A stretch of 64,000 nt of DNA from Bremia lactucae (lineage: Eukaryota > Oomycota > Peronosporomycetes > Peronosporales > Peronosporaceae). Made by a program: the position numbers and the translations under genes. The notes beneath the pieces are model-generated. The model saw nothing but the letters and a program-made list of their open reading frames with translations. It was not told where the DNA came from and ran no database searches. The stretch is from positions 1,757,946 to 1,821,945 of the forward strand of contig NC_090615.1 of NCBI RefSeq assembly GCF_004359215.1, read 5' to 3'. Shown here piece by piece: positions 42,431-54,913 of the stretch (position 1 is the first letter of the stretch; every line of letters starts with the position of its first letter).

Positions 42431-43830
42431 CAATCGGGAAAAATCTCCCCAAATAAAACTTAAGGTAATAAGTCCCCAAGAACCTGAGGGAATAAGTCCC
42501 CAGAAAGCTGTGGCCAAAGGTACCTAGGTACCTTTGCAAAAATAAGTTCCAAAGAGGAAGCTGGGACAATAAATGTTTCAGTTAACAATGGATCAAGTGT
42601 AGGCGCTTATTCAATTGACATTATAGCGCCTCCGAAATTAAATTTGGAGATAACTCAATTGTTAGCGCTAGGAGCGAAACGGTTCTTGCGTGATATGCGT
42701 AGTGGCAAAGTCAAGCAGATCTGCGTACTTATACCTATGACAAATACGTGGCCGATATTCGATTGGCAATAGTATTCCCTCAGAACGAATGGGTTCAGCA
42801 GCTCATCTATGGACGAAAATATCCTCGATGAGAAGTTTTACGTTCCAATTCTCGGGGTTTGGGGACAAATCCTTTACATTAAGATTAAATAGAATCTTAG
42901 GATGTCTTACCTGAATCATTACAGTGCGAGTTGCCTAAGGATAAAGGCACTCGCCACGAAATCGACCTAATCCCAGGTTCGAAATAATGTGTCATGAAGC
43001 AATGGCCATTGCCTCGTGAACAAGTATTAGCGATCGATAAATTCGTTGCCGATCGCTTAGCAGCGTGCCATGTGAGGGAGTCAACCTCCCCACATAGCTC
43101 TCCGACCTTCTGTGTGCGTGAAGCAACAGGAGAATGGCGGATTGTGCATGTGTCCAATAAATTGAGCGCTGCAACGGTACCAAATTAAACTACGATACCA
43201 ACGAAATGACGTAATCATTCATGGTATATCAAAGAGTACTATCGTTTCGTCGATGTATCTGATGGATGGATTCAATCAGACCCTTATGCGTGAACAGGAT
43301 ATCCCACTCACAGCAGTAAGCGCTTGAATCTTTGTTAAACCGTAACACCTGGCATGGTACTTCCAGCGGACTACTATCGGAGTGGCTAGTCATGCCACAG
43401 GGACTTAGTAATACCACTGCGATATTTAGCAGATGTGTAATTAATCTGTTGAGATCGGTGCGGGATTTTGCACTGAGCAATTTTGATGACGTCTTTGTTC
43501 ATAGCAGAGCTATGAACGAAAGTAGAATGTTGGAGTACATCGTACCCACGTCCGAAAGGCTCTTACGTTTATGCGTAAGCACAAGTTGTATGCAGATCTC
43601 AAGAAGTGGATATTCGCTGCAAGCGAAATACCACTTCTTGGGTGCATCGTGGGTAAAGACGGTGTACGCCCGGATCCGCAAAAGATCAAGGAGATCATCT
43701 ATTGGCCTTTGCCAGTCGATGTAAAGGGACGTCGAAAGTTCCTCGGCTTAACGGCGTACCTGCACAAGTACTCCCGCAATGATGTCGAAATGACTGTACA
43801 TCTTTCTTCTTTTCCGAAGTAAAATAAAAT
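42430..43830 (+). pseudogene. Reverse transcriptase relic, plus-strand family-B element
   Basis: The lead (KDKGTRHEIDLIPGSK, about 42,940) is followed by WPLPREQVLAIDKFVADRLA and HSSPTFCVREATGEWRIVHV (42,994-43,188), GLSNTTAIFSRCVINLLRSV, SNFDDVFVHSRAMN in place of YxDDVFVHS (43,474-43,515), and the thumb block KFLGLTAYLHKYSRND (43,736-43,790). Frameshifts lie between the blocks. Confidence 0.7.
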
Positions 43831-43879
43831 AGTGGTCATGAAGCGCTGATTGTCAGCGTTGCTTTGAGTGTATCAATCA

Positions 43880-44345
43880 AATCTTAATGCAATTACCAAT
43901 CCTGGCGATTGCGGACCATGACAGACCATTTCATGTGGTCTGTGACGCCAGCGATTTTGCAATCGGCAATTTTGCAATCGGCTGTGCGTTAATGATATAT
44001 GCCACAGACGGCGCAGAGTGCGTCGTCTGCTATCTGTCGCGTCAGTTTTAACCAGCTGAGCGCAACTATCCAGTGCATGTCAAGGAACTCCTTCTCATGA
44101 AGCATGCTCTAGCTAAGTTTAGGTTCTATCTCTTGTGAGATAGACTTTACGCACGGCCGCTAACAGTCCACACCTCTCGCAAAGAAGGGCGAGATGGTTG
44201 TCTCTCTTCGCGAAGTATAACTTCTCCGTGAATTATAAAGCAGGACTACTAAATATCTTCGCTGATGCCCTTTCGCGCCAACCCGATTTTGATCCGGCTG
44301 CGCAAGTGAAGAGTGAGCAGAAGGCCACTGTTGCAACAATAAGGA
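43880..44345 (+). pseudogene. RNase H relic, plus-strand family-B element
   Basis: Landmarks are VVCDASDFAIG (with a 15-bp internal repeat of GATTTTGCAATCGGC), ECVVCYLSRQF, the NYPVHVKELLLMKHALAKF block and NIFADALSRQPDFDPAAQVK. The element stops at about 44,345, where copia-like sequence starts. Integrase, chromodomain and 3' LTR of this element are absent here. Confidence 0.65.
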
Positions 44346-44349
44346 GTAT

Positions 44350-45050
44350 TACATGAAAATGGCCCTAGCGAGAAGGGATTTGGAGCATATACTGTATTTG
44401 AAGGACGGCAACGACGTCACGGATGTATGACGTAAACAACACATACGAGCTAGGCATTATCCTTAAGGTGCTGTTATCCAGCCGGTACGCGCATATTGGA
44501 GGCATGGAAAACGCTCCGCGAATTTTATATCGACGCGTCGTCTCAACAAATTAAAGATGGAAATTGGCACAAACATGGCAGGACATCTGGATGCAATTGA
44601 CAAACTGGTTGCTGGACTTCAGACTACGGGAAAGCCAAAAGATGAGTCGCGATAGCTGGTTGTTCTTCTAGGCAATCTTCCGTCAAAGGTTTAGCTTATT
44701 TCGTCGATTTTGGAGAAATTGACGGACATCACGCTAATCGAGGTGTGGAAGAAGCTTCTGAAGGAATTGGAGAGGCTATACAAATAGGAGATCACAGAAA
44801 ATGCATTTTGGCGTACTAAAAACTTTAAAAAAAAATTTAACGGGCGGAAGGGTGGGGCGTTTCGCTATATCGGCGTCTCTTAGCAACGACGTCTGTTTTG
44901 AGTGAAGTGTTTAAATTGTGATCGGTACGTCACTTGCCACGGAACTGTCCAGATGGAAACAGATCTGCAGTTTTTGGAGTTGGTGAAGAATACGCAACCG
45001 AATGGCTTAATAACAGTCGCGCTAGATTCCATATAAAGCATCACTAAAAA
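44350..45050 (+). pseudogene. Ty1/copia gag relic
   Basis: The plus strand reads MKMALARRDLEHILYLKDGN, then the UBN2-like gag core in pieces: MEIGTNMAGHLDAIDKLVAG, then LQTTGKPKDESR, a stop, LVVLLGNLPSKV and ISSILEKLTDITLIEVWKKL. A broken zinc knuckle (CLNCDRYVTCHG) follows. This is the standard copia gag order. No copia protease, integrase or RT follows. It is the only copia trace I recognise in the window. Confidence 0.7.
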
Positions 45051-45549
45051 GTTAAGGTTTTCTTACATAAGGCCTATGAACAAGCATCGAATAGACGATT
45101 TTAAGACGGCAAGAGCTTGCTTGACATAGGATAAAGGACCGTGAAACTATATTATAAATAGAACATAAATTGCATTCGCATCGTTAGAGTCCTATTTATA
45201 TCAGGATTTGACAGAAGTCTATTGTCGGTTGGTAAACTTACAGAACGTAGCATGAACTTAAGGCTTTAGCGTATATCGTGCATCATCTCGGGCAAGGATA
45301 GAGCTATACGTTTGGGAACAAGGGATGGCGTATAAGCTTGACTGTGAGCAGAAATAATCATGCCTCATTGATTTTTCGGCGACAATGAGTAAAAGCTTGG
45401 GCACTCTTGCATTGGACACTCGAGCAAAATATCCTAACGACACAACGCTCAACTGGAGGCATACTTTGATCAATAAAGGTATAGAAAGATTGTTAGAATG
45501 GCAAGCAGTCAGTCGCGACATTTCACTACCGGCTAATGATAACTCGTTG
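45051..45549. other. Unassigned spacer before an LTR
   Basis: A 91-codon plus-strand ORF (45,385-45,660) runs into the LTR and matches nothing I know. No LTR or gene motif is visible. Confidence 0.3.
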
Positions 45550-46053
45550 TGTAATGAAACACCCTTTGCTAATTTTGATAACAGTACTAGTCAACCTACA
45601 CTGATTACAGTGAAGGTGGAGCGCCTCGACTACTTCCCGCACACGACATGCAGCGGATGATTTTAAGTAGCTAGGAAGTCCAAGCTACCAAAGGTAAATT
45701 CTAAGGCTTTAGAATAGGGAAAAAAGCGAAAAAGTTTTTATGAATTAAGTTCCTACGTAACGATCTTCTATCTACTACTGGCTTTAATCTATTAATAACA
45801 AACTATGTATGGCGCCTACCCTTGCGAACCGCACTATCGTGTTTCATGGGGTTGATTTGAACTTGAATCAACCAATCAATAGAACAAATGTCTTTCTTCG
45901 TCAATATTACCAATTTTGAAAATATCGGAAATAATAAGTCAAATATTAATAACGATAAAAGTTTGTGTTTCTTTATTTTTTCCTATCACAGGGAATAATT
46001 CCTATTATTCCTCTTATAGGAATAATATTTATGTAACGGGACACCCCGTAAGA
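45550..46053 (-). repeat. Family-B LTR, complete (504 bp)
   Basis: It is the reference copy for the family, from TGTAATGAAACACCC to ACCCCGTAAGA. On the minus strand it is the 3' LTR of the element at 46,054-49,080. No flanking direct repeat is seen. Confidence 0.7.
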
Positions 46054-46059
46054 TCACCC

Positions 46060-47470
46060 CGGCCGAGTCGGCGTCATCGCCCAACTTGGTGGCGACTTTT
46101 GAGGCCTCCAGATCAACCGGGACCACGTTTATTAAACCTACGAGTTCTAACGTGACGATCAAAGAGGTGATTACAAAGTTTGACAGACCGTTTTGGTGCG
46201 GAGTCATCTTGTTATGACTCCATGGACGACGATGACTCTGGTGATGCCAGTATGCATCACCAGCGACGGATTGGTTGTAAGGATCACTCCGAGAGTAATG
46301 TTAGCGTTAACGTTAACAGAACCCAACGGGAGAGTGACCGCAATGTTTTGCGGTTGGTTCCCGAAAAGAAGCCTTGGTTGCCCTCTAAGGCAACCAAACT
46401 CGTTATAATGGTATTTCCAACGATCGATACCATATTCCGTTGTTCGAATTATCCAGGATTAACAAGCCTGGTAAGTACGAAACGGAATTTTTTGAAGCTG
46501 CCATTTTCTGAAATCGGTGGTACACTTGTAAGCGGGCAAAGGATGTCACTCCTTTTTTTCAAGCTTGGGAAGCATTTGAAAAGAATGTGCAAAGACAAGC
46601 CGCGAGGGCCTGCTTGACAAAGTGGATGCTTTCCGTAAACGGTTTAAAAAAAACAGACCGTAGTCGGTGCACGCCACAAGCTGCACGGGTTGTCTAGAGA
46701 GGCAGTGTTACCTTGCCCTCGTGGGGGACTAATATCCATGTTGCTTTAAGGATGCAGGTCATGCCCGTAAGGAGGCATACTCCCTCAAAAATCCCCATTT
46801 GGAGTACGCTTACCGATTGTCAAATGCGCGAAGGGATTTAGAACCTTCAATCCTTTTAAGAGGGCAAGAAGCGCTCGTATTCTGATGGACTCTCTGTCGA
46901 GGAAGATGGATCCCGTTGTATTGTCGAACGAGACCCGAAACATCCATCATCACTTGGGAACGAGGTCCTTAACTATCAAGCGAGGGTGGATATCCTCGCC
47001 AACGAACGAGATTACTCGTTCAAATCCCTTACACCTCACGGTGTTCGAGAAGCGTTCGACAAAGAAACGCTTTTCACCACTCGAACCGGTCAATGGATGT
47101 GGAGGATGAGGCAAAATCGGATTCGCCTCGTTCGCTGAACCCGAATCAACATCGTGACTTGGATCACCCCTCCGTTTCTTAAGGTAGAATATTGACTACG
47201 AGCAATTCCGTCGCCGCGAATTAGCGGTGACGGTCGATAATGTTTCCCGTGACCATTTTAAAAAGTGCGCTAGTTGCGAGTTATCGACTAACGTACGAAA
47301 GGACGCATCAGTCTCTTCAGAGCGAGCTGGTGATAGCTCATTACAAGATCTCATCCTTGGAGGATGGAGTGGAACGTCTGGTTTGTAAGAACCAGACTCT
47401 ATCGTGAGACTAATATGCTTTAGCTTGGGACGACCAGGCTTTGGCAGACGCCTTAGACCGTTCCGGGGTG
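46060..47470 (+). pseudogene. aORF-B, copy 5, N-terminus deleted
   Basis: Just inside the LTR the sequence already corresponds to codon 60 or so of the other copies (AESASSPNLVATFEAS). A 145-codon stretch (46,180-46,617; its first codon is TTG, not a real start) has SESNVSVNVNRTQRESDRN and PEKKPWLPSKATKL. The cysteine block persists as PCCFKDAGHARKEAYSLK near 46,735-46,790. The coiled coil is broken. Confidence 0.5.
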
Positions 47471-47996
47471 ATCCTGTATCGGATAAGCCTCGTAGTGATG
47501 GTACGGGTGGAGATGCCTGATAAAAAACGCAGGATGCGTACGCATCCTACGCGGCAGCTCGATCGTTTACGCATTTCCTTGGCGGTACAGTCCACGAAAC
47601 GGGCAGATATACCTGGGTTAAATAATTTATTACTGCCTACATTCGTCACTACATGTTCTGGTAGGTTTACCTACATAGTAGGACTAGTTCATTAACATTA
47701 AATGAAAGAATATTTGGTCTTTCATTTTAATCAGAGTTCTTTTTCGGCCGGTCCGCTGCATCAGCGATTGACTCCTGTACGAAATGGACAACTGATTCTC
47801 TAGCCACCAGGAATTCTCCTGCTGACTCGATTTTTTTTGTCTTCAGTGCGACTGGTGCGCACTGTGGAGATGTCGTTCTCATCATTAGCAAGAGCATTAT
47901 TGCTCTCTCTCTATTTTTATTGTTTTCGATTATGAGTCTTACAGCATCCTTATCAAAGTCAGTAGTAGCATTATCGCTATTGCTGAGTTTGTCCAC
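47410..47996 (-). pseudogene. Integrase tail (GPY/F-like) relic
   Basis: Minus-strand pieces are LVARESVVHFVQESIADAAD (about 47,750-47,830), MTNVGSNKLF and an out-of-frame MRTHPT block; the same order is seen near 15,200 and 20,200. Confidence 0.5.
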
Positions 47997-48365
47997 TTAA
48001 ATGTTGATTGAATCTACATTGGTATCCTTCGCATTGACCTTAGACAATGCGTGATAAGCGAGGGCTAGATTGTTTTTTGGTCAAGCAGTCCATCTCCTCT
48101 TGAATTAGCGTTACGCTCAAACAAGGTGAGTATCCGTGGATGGCGTAAGCCGTTTATTAAAAGCGGTGTATGCTTTGTAAAAGCATGCACTGAATTGCTG
48201 ATGACAAATTACCTTCTGTAAGAACTCGCTCTAAATCGTAAAAGGATGGGCGTGTCCGCGAAGCATATCTTCGAGGATACGATTTGCACGTCCTGTCTGA
48301 CCATCTATTTCAAGATGGTCTAAAGCTGACGTTTTCAACTGTGTTCCAAGTGATTTGAACACAGA

Positions 48366-49000
48366 TTACCAAATTTCTGTCGTGAATTTAGGCTCCCGAT
48401 CGGAGAACAGTTCACGGGGTAACCCATGGAGCTGAAATATCGTGTCAACAAAGACACGAGCACAGACGTTGGCTGTGATCAATTCCGGAACATCAGCAAG
48501 ATGTACTATTTTGCTTAAATGATCAACAAACACAAGAATACAATTTCTCTTGTTTTCGGCTTCGGGAATCCGAAGACGAAGTCCACCGATACGGACTGCT
48601 AATACACTGCGGAACAGGCAGAGGTTGTAACGGAGCACGAAATGAAGCACTGGCTTCACTCGATGACAAATTTCGCAAGCACGTACGTACTTGCCGACGA
48701 ACTCGTACTGGCGTGGTCAGTATAATTCGCAACATATCATGAGACAAGTCTTTTCAGTCCACGATGATCTCTTATAAGTGCATCGCGGTACTCATACATG
48801 ATGCGTTAATGCAAATTATTATGGGTGGAGATGACGACACGAGGTGTGTCGCCAGCAATGGCTGTGTAATACAGTAACCCATTGCGTTTTCTGTGTCAAT
48901 CCCTTGAGAATCGATACAAGTTTCGACAACCCTTTTAGGGATTGTTGTGATGGACTCTTGAGGTAATCCAACAACCTTTAAGAGCCTTATCTTCTTACTA
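48366..49000 (-). pseudogene. Integrase zinc finger and core relic
   Basis: The core piece 48,366-48,659 reads ILVFVDHLSKIVHLADVPEL and then FVDTIFQLHGLPRELFSDRE, with the second catalytic Asp region. Upstream a degenerate FYWPRQY...CEVCQ-like part lies at about 48,660-48,760. The Glu-containing region is missing. Confidence 0.6.
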
Positions 49001-49111
49001 GGCTCTTCTAACTTAGTCAAGTAAGGCTGAAGACAGAACACTAAGGTAGGAATAGTTACCACTTCTCAGTGCCTTGCTGGCATGGCTGGTTAAGGCGTTG
49101 TTGCAAAAAAG

Positions 49112-50083
49112 GTGGCTATGGCATTTAAGCTGTTGAGTAAAGAACAAAATCCGAAGATCGCCTACACGCCCGTTATTAATGTCCGTTACTTTACTTTGAC
49201 ACTTGCCGTGAATAAATATTATTCCATGACGTCATCGGCCACAACACCTGTCGTTCAGACCATCATACACAATGGGTCTGACACAGAATTGCCTGAGCGT
49301 AAAGCTTCATCGAAGGCACGCGAACATGTCCAGTCGGTGTCACAAGCCAGTCGTATTGGACGCGGCTATGTGACTGGTGGCATACCATCAGTGTCACCTT
49401 CTGTTAAATGACCTTATTCGGATGGAACTAGTTCGTCGTTCCTAGAGCGCGCTGCTCTAGATGCACATAATTATAATGGCATCTATAGCCCGTGGAAGGC
49501 TTAGGAGAAATTACTTTGCCGTGTTATCCCGATCCCGGTCGTGCTGCATTCAAATGAATCAACCGACCAATGCAAAGCGGAACTCCTGTACCGCTTTCAG
49601 CAACATTCCGATGTGGCGAAAGAACGGTAACAACGACGTAATTCCGCTCGTTTGCGTGTAAGAGAAATCATGGGCGGTACTGTACCTCTTATTCTACTCA
49701 TCACGCCACTCCTGCTAGTCCATACGGAACTAGCAGAGCGACAACTGGTGCTCCTTCTCATAGGCAGACACCAGGCCCGGTACGTCGACGCACAGCGCGT
49801 CGACCAATCCTCAAAAGTAAAAACTCTTTGGTTAATCTCTCCACTGGACGATGATTTGATGCTTCTGCTGCACAGAGCGGTGAGCAACCAGCCTTCCAAT
49901 AAGATAGCATTGGTTCTTAGCAGCATTCATCAGTGCAGGCGGCGCCCTATAGGAGTGGCGAATTCGCTACTCGCGGCTGCCTTACCTTCGTCAGTTCAAT
50001 CGCAGGCGTTACGCGCTGCCGAACAACGTAATGCGGATCTCGAAAGTCAAGTCTCGCGACTGAAACTTCGGCTGGATATTTAG
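49112..50083 (+). pseudogene. aORF-A, copy 3, N-terminus lost
   Basis: The plus strand aligns with the intact copy at 1-779 from its middle onward: TTPVVQTIIHNGSDTELPER, SVSQASRIGRGYVTGGIPSV, RAALDAHNYNGIYSPWKA. Its C-terminal 143-codon ORF (49,652-50,083) contains a hydrophobic stretch GGTVPLILLITPLLLVHTEL, then SPLDDDLMLLLHRAVSNQPS and a heptad-like AAEQRNADLESQVSRLKLRL end. The hydrophobic stretch may be a membrane segment or a frame artefact. It is antisense to the chromodomain and integrase tail of the minus-strand element. Confidence 0.5.
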
Positions 50084-51530
50084 GAAAAGTTGATGCTGAG
50101 GGACTAGCGTTACGCGCGTGATACCCCTCGCTCTCCAAGTCCGTATCGTGGTCGGAGGAGCCATTCGACTGGAAGTTTTTCACCTTCCCCGTCTCCCTCA
50201 CCAAATCGACGCTCGACTCACCGTCAGCGTCACCATCGGTCTCCTTAGACGGATGGGGGTATGTGACCTCATTTGGGTCTACATACCGTTTCAGACGACC
50301 CACGTAAAATACGGGGTGCGTCTTCATATACAGGGGAAGGGTGAGCCTATAATTTAGGTCTTTAACATCTTACAACACCGTAAAGACCCGATGAAACGCG
50401 GCAATAATTTCGTAATACCTCCAGAAGTACAAGAATTGCATTTAGGTTGAGTAGCAGTACTTAATAGTACTTTATTTCCAACACTATTGTTTTGCGGCCA
50501 TTTTGGTCAGCATATTCCATTTTGTTTATCCTGTGCGCTTGCAATCGAGTGACGGACTTTTCAAGTGATGGCTAACCGCTCATCCACAAAGCGTTGAGGC
50601 TTGTAGCATCAAACTCACCTATGACACCACCGAGAGGTCGGTCATAGGACGTAGTTTCTTGTCGCGACTCCATACTTGCCGCTGCCAAACCGGCAGGATC
50701 ACCAGGGCAAGTTTCTGTCTTTGAGATGATAATTTCGCGGGTCATTATCATATAGACAAAACTGTGTCCTTCTTTCGCACGGAGCGTAGTGAGGGTCTTC
50801 TCCCCACTAATAGTCGGGCTGCGCACAAACGCGAATGACGTCCGAGGATGGCGCAGTTCGTCTATATACAACGGTGTCGCACTCGTGCTGGCGTTAACAC
50901 TGTTTTTATAGCGAGCTCCACGAAGGGCAATTGTTTGATCCATTCTTTAGGAGTCGCTACCGGGCGTATTGCATCCGCCACGACCCGATTTGCGCGTTCC
51001 GTTTGGCCATCGATCTGAGGATGATCGGCTGTAGACATGTGGAGCTTCCTATCTAGCAGCTCAAACACATGACGCCAAAACCCAGACGTAAAACGTGAAT
51101 CCCGGTCCGATATACTCAGGCATCCCGTGTGGTCGCTGTACATGATACAGGAACAAGAGAGCTGCCTCCTTGCCTGTAATCGATATTTTACATGGTGCTT
51201 AACGCACCATTTTGCTCAGTCTATTTACAAAGACCACGAGCCCCGTCCGACCCTTATGGTCGGGCGGATGCCAAACATGAAGTCCAGGCTTTCTGACTTC
51301 CAACAATCCATTGGAATCGGTAGTGGCTTTAATGGCGCACTGCTAGACGGTGCAGGCTAAGTGCGCTGGCACTGTTCACCACTGTTCGTAAGAGCGAATA
51401 TTGTTGGCCACCCATCGATATAGGTGTGGCCACCAAAATCCTTTCGACACTTTCTAAGAATATCTTTTCACGGCCCATATTCCCACTCGATGGCGCATCG
51501 TGGAACTCGTGAAGAATCATCAGCTTGAGA
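49597..51530 (-). pseudogene. Family-A integrase with chromodomain relic
   Basis: In sense direction: an integrase N-terminal region near 51,330-51,520 (EFHDAPSSGNMGREK), then the core, with SDRDSRFTSGFWRHVFELLD and HPQIDGQTERANRVVADAIR at 50,862-51,143, which includes the second Asp and the catalytic Glu. Next is the tail with MKTHPVFYVGRLKRYVDPNE (50,270-50,327), then a decayed chromodomain near 49,750-49,900. Frameshifts separate them. Confidence 0.7.
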
Positions 51531-51539
51531 TATATACAT

Positions 51540-52200
51540 ATATTCTAAGGGGATCTAAGGTGACATCAGGTGCCATGCCAGGCGATCGCTGAAGCTTAAA
51601 CGAATTAGCTTTGCCTTATGGTGCGAAGGAAGAGGTACCTTTCGTCGACCGAAGCAATCCAGCAGCAGGCGACAATGTTCGTCCTGACTGTAGCTCAATC
51701 ACATATCAGAGGCTAATGAGCTCATTACGTGGCGGGTCTCAATGGCTGCCAACGTTGAAGACTCCATTGTACACGCACTAAACACACTTTCCTGGTATTT
51801 TACCTCGAAGTATGGTCTGCGCGACAACGCGTCAGCCAAGACATTCGACTTACTCGGCTTGTATTCAACTTTGAAATTAAATTTAGAGGAAGAACTCCTC
51901 GGTATAATCGACTTGTTTAATCGGCAACGGCCATTGTCTTGTCACACAATACTTGGTTCCAGATTCGAGGTCTATTTCGTGCCCGATGCCACTATCTGCT
52001 GGTAGGCGGCTCGGCACTTCTTCTGGGAACACATCGCGATGTTTCCACAGAACCTCAAAGAACGGACTGTCTATCAAGGCATCCCATCCTTGAGCAGCGA
52101 CCCGTTTCTTTTTATCCATTTCTAGGACGCTGGTCCATTGCCGACGACGAGAAACAGTCCACCAAGTTCTTTTTTGGAACAAGTGCAACTACTTGGTGAA
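51540..52200 (-). pseudogene. RT start fused to RNase H end (family A)
   Basis: The RT lead region is open at 51,883-52,188: HRDVFPEEVPSRLPADSGIG and HEIDLESGTKYCVTRQWPLP. It is followed directly by the RNase H end (FKVEYKPSKSNVLADALSRR, about 51,800-51,870). The RT palm and most of RNase H are deleted near 51,885. Confidence 0.65.
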
Positions 52201-53330
52201 TCTTTCCTTCCTTTGTTTCGGCAAGGAACAGATCTTACGACATTTCCGGGATTTTTACTACCTCCTCGGCAGATTTAATGACTTATCGGAGCACCTCAAA
52301 TGAGGATGCCTCCGCAATTTCGTCTTTGACGGCCTCGAACACTTCTCTTGAAGGCCCGTCCTCTTTAGCCGGGACTGTTTTAAAGATCACTCGTTTCGAC
52401 GTGTCTTTGATCGTCTTTATCTGTCCGGTACTCGTTTTCCGAGTAATCACGACCTTTGACGTGGAAGCGGGTGCCGTTGTTTTCTTGGCTAACGCGCTCA
52501 TTCCAACCGCACCAAGCTCGAGGAACTATGCCGGTTCATGCGACGCTTAGCTTCTTATAAGCTCGCTGTCTACTGGCACAGGCTTTCGGCTCTGTGACGG
52601 AAAAACGGACGCGTGACTAGTTGTCATCGTTCTTTCTACTTAACCAGGCTTTAAATTCTGGGTAGGACCTGGTGACGTTTGACATCTCGTCGACGCACCT
52701 TCAGCTGCTTCTAACACGACATCAGTTGCGTATGCCTCTCACAAGGGCACATTCTTTTTGGTGCCTGCATAGAGTTAGCAATTGTGCGAGTACTTTAGTC
52801 TATCCATGGTTGGTGTTATGCCAACCACGACATGCTTCAGGTCACACGGACTCTCCCTTCCTAGCACTGTGATTTTCTCTCTACAGGAGAAGTCACTAGA
52901 ACTGAAGGTCAGACTATATGAGCGCGCCGTTCGCTAAACAAACGGTCGCCTCTTCTCGCTTGGCATCCTGGCAAAGCGACTCAATAATCGCCAATCTCTG
53001 TCTTAGAGCCGCAAGTTTTGCTAAATTTTGTGATGGCCCCAATCCACAAGGAGGGTCATCACATGGTCATAGCCTCGTACTGGAGCGCTATAGACCAGCA
53101 GGGTTGAGGTCAAAAATTTCGAGACCTCAGGGACTATGATACCCATTTGTTCGATAACTCTGAACTGATTGGTATCTTCAGAGTTTGCATTATTAGGGCA
53201 TCCCGCCTCTACTTCACTCCTGCATTCCCAAACCCTCAGCGGTCGATACAGAACTCACGCGTTTCGCACGCTGATTCTAGCCACCACCCTTGGGTAGGGA
53301 GTCCTCTTGCTGGGCGCCTTAGACCCAGCA
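52200..53330 (-). pseudogene. Protease/linker region of the family-A element, poorly preserved
   Basis: One minus-strand piece (52,283-52,501) is Lys/Thr-rich (KTTAPASTSKVVITRKTSTG) and open. The rest is unrecognisable. By position it should hold the end of gag, the protease and the start of RT. Confidence 0.35.
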
Positions 53331-54255
53331 GGATCTCTGGCATAGCAGCGAGCCATCATATGGCCGTGCTAGCCGCAATTGTAGCAGACTACGTCTGCAT
53401 TACCCAACTCCAAAGGAGTGGCATCCGACCTCTTGGTCGACGGGTTATAACAAGCAACCGCCAAGGCACTGTTGAAGAATTTCTCATCGACTAAGGTGAT
53501 TCGAATTGCCTCTTCCTGTCGCGATGGGCCATGCCGCAGTCAGTTCATAGACGTGGGTACCTTAATGTGTTTAGGACCCACAATAATGGATGCCGACAGC
53601 GAGCGCACCCATTGACTAAATCTCGCAGGGATCACTTCGCCTTTCGCGCTCCAAAGAAGCGCGCCAGAAGGAACACTTCGTTGTTCGGCGGCTAATACAT
53701 GGCGCGATCTTTGATTTATTAATTGCCCATGAAGGATTCGCCTTTCCGTCCACCATAAGCACCGAGTAAGCCCACTCTGAGGCCTTATCGAGCAAATAGG
53801 ACATGTCGTGCGACACAATCTGGATGTCGTTCTCAATGAGCTGCGCGACACCGCATTGCTCCACGGCTAACGACCAGTGGACAATCGTGTGCGCGTCAGT
53901 TCCATCGAACTTGGGCGGGTCCATCCGAACGGCCTCGACTGATACGGCCGGGAGGAGAGCGTCTCAACAGTCCTGTCCTGCTCATCCTGAGTCTTTATAA
54001 CGGACTCCCCGCAGTATGGCTGACACGGCCATTCGCTGTCCGAGCACAAACGCCTCAAACGGCTCCAGCTGAGCATCATGTTGCTCGGGAGGGCTGCCCA
54101 AGAGCCTGGCCAAACTTTGCTCACCATGTCCCTGTGCCAAGTGCTTCGCCACCTCCCGATGATGGTTGGAAAGGTGGGGGAAATGAGCCCATTCGATATT
54201 GAGGCTCATCCTCACTGACACGATCAGAGAGATGGGACGTGGGAAAGATACCAAG
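53331..54255 (-). pseudogene. Family-A gag with zinc knuckle
   Basis: It has MDPPKFDGTDAHTIVHWSLA and VEQCGVAQLIENDIQIV (53,850-53,924), then DMSYLLDKASEWAYSVLMVD. A CCHC knuckle near 53,340-53,410 reads CYNCG-stop-HGHMMARC. It follows the LTR at 54,256-54,771 and a TGGTATC primer site. IR2 ends inside it at 53,824. Confidence 0.65.
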
Positions 54256-54771
54256 TGTAGGTGGCTGCTTCTAAAGCGGCCTCGCACTACAAAGCACACA
54301 CCTTCAAGCACAGCGAGGAAGCGATTTTGACCGTATATTCTCACGCGCCGTGTAGTAGTTGGTGGGCACCTAAGGAGACCTCACCCAACGAAGTTGTACC
54401 TTAGAACAAGTTTGGTCAAGGAAGCGGTTGCCTGTCTTCTCTAGCGCACTGGCTATCTAGGATGTAAGTTTAATACATGATTAATATTCAGTCGAATTAA
54501 ACATAAAGTCTTTTTACCAAATGATTAGATGCCATGTCTGCAGATGTGCAACTCTACATGGCGAACGTAATTCTCTTAATATCTCTGCTCGCAGATGACG
54601 CTAGACGCCACCCGCTTTATATGACTGCATCTATTGTGCATCACATACACAAGGGTGGGTTCCTGTATGAACCTCACCCGAGTGACAGGTCACTTTACTT
54701 TACATGGAGTAATTGACCTTTCGTTAAGTGTCCTTTACCGGTGTGTAACATAAGGCAGCTGGCCCGTTACA
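54256..54771 (-). repeat. Family-A LTR (5' LTR of the minus-strand family-A element)
   Basis: Identical in length and sequence to 36,178-36,693 as far as checked. Confidence 0.7.
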
Positions 54772-54913
54772 ACACCCATTTTTCTAACGTAGTCTACTGG
54801 TACGCAAATGACGAAAATGCATCGTTCCTTCAGATGCAGGAGGCAATCCAGTATCAATCGACCTTATCTCAGCCGCTCTGTAGATCCTGATTTTGAATGC
54901 TCTTTCACATGGT

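Larger units (their letters stand above)
46054..49080 (-). mobile_element. 3' half of a minus-strand family-B gypsy element
   Basis: In sense direction it contains the integrase zinc finger/core (48,990-48,366), the integrase tail (47,996-47,410), a chromodomain relic (about 47,010-46,885), the aORF on the other strand, and the LTR. It is truncated at about 49,080, where family-A sequence follows. Confidence 0.6.

Noticed and set aside
49652..50083. Membrane-spanning envelope-like protein from the hydrophobic stretch in aORF-A copy 3
   Set aside because: Only one hydrophobic run, in a region where copies disagree about the frame, with no signal peptide or cleavage site. Too weak to call.
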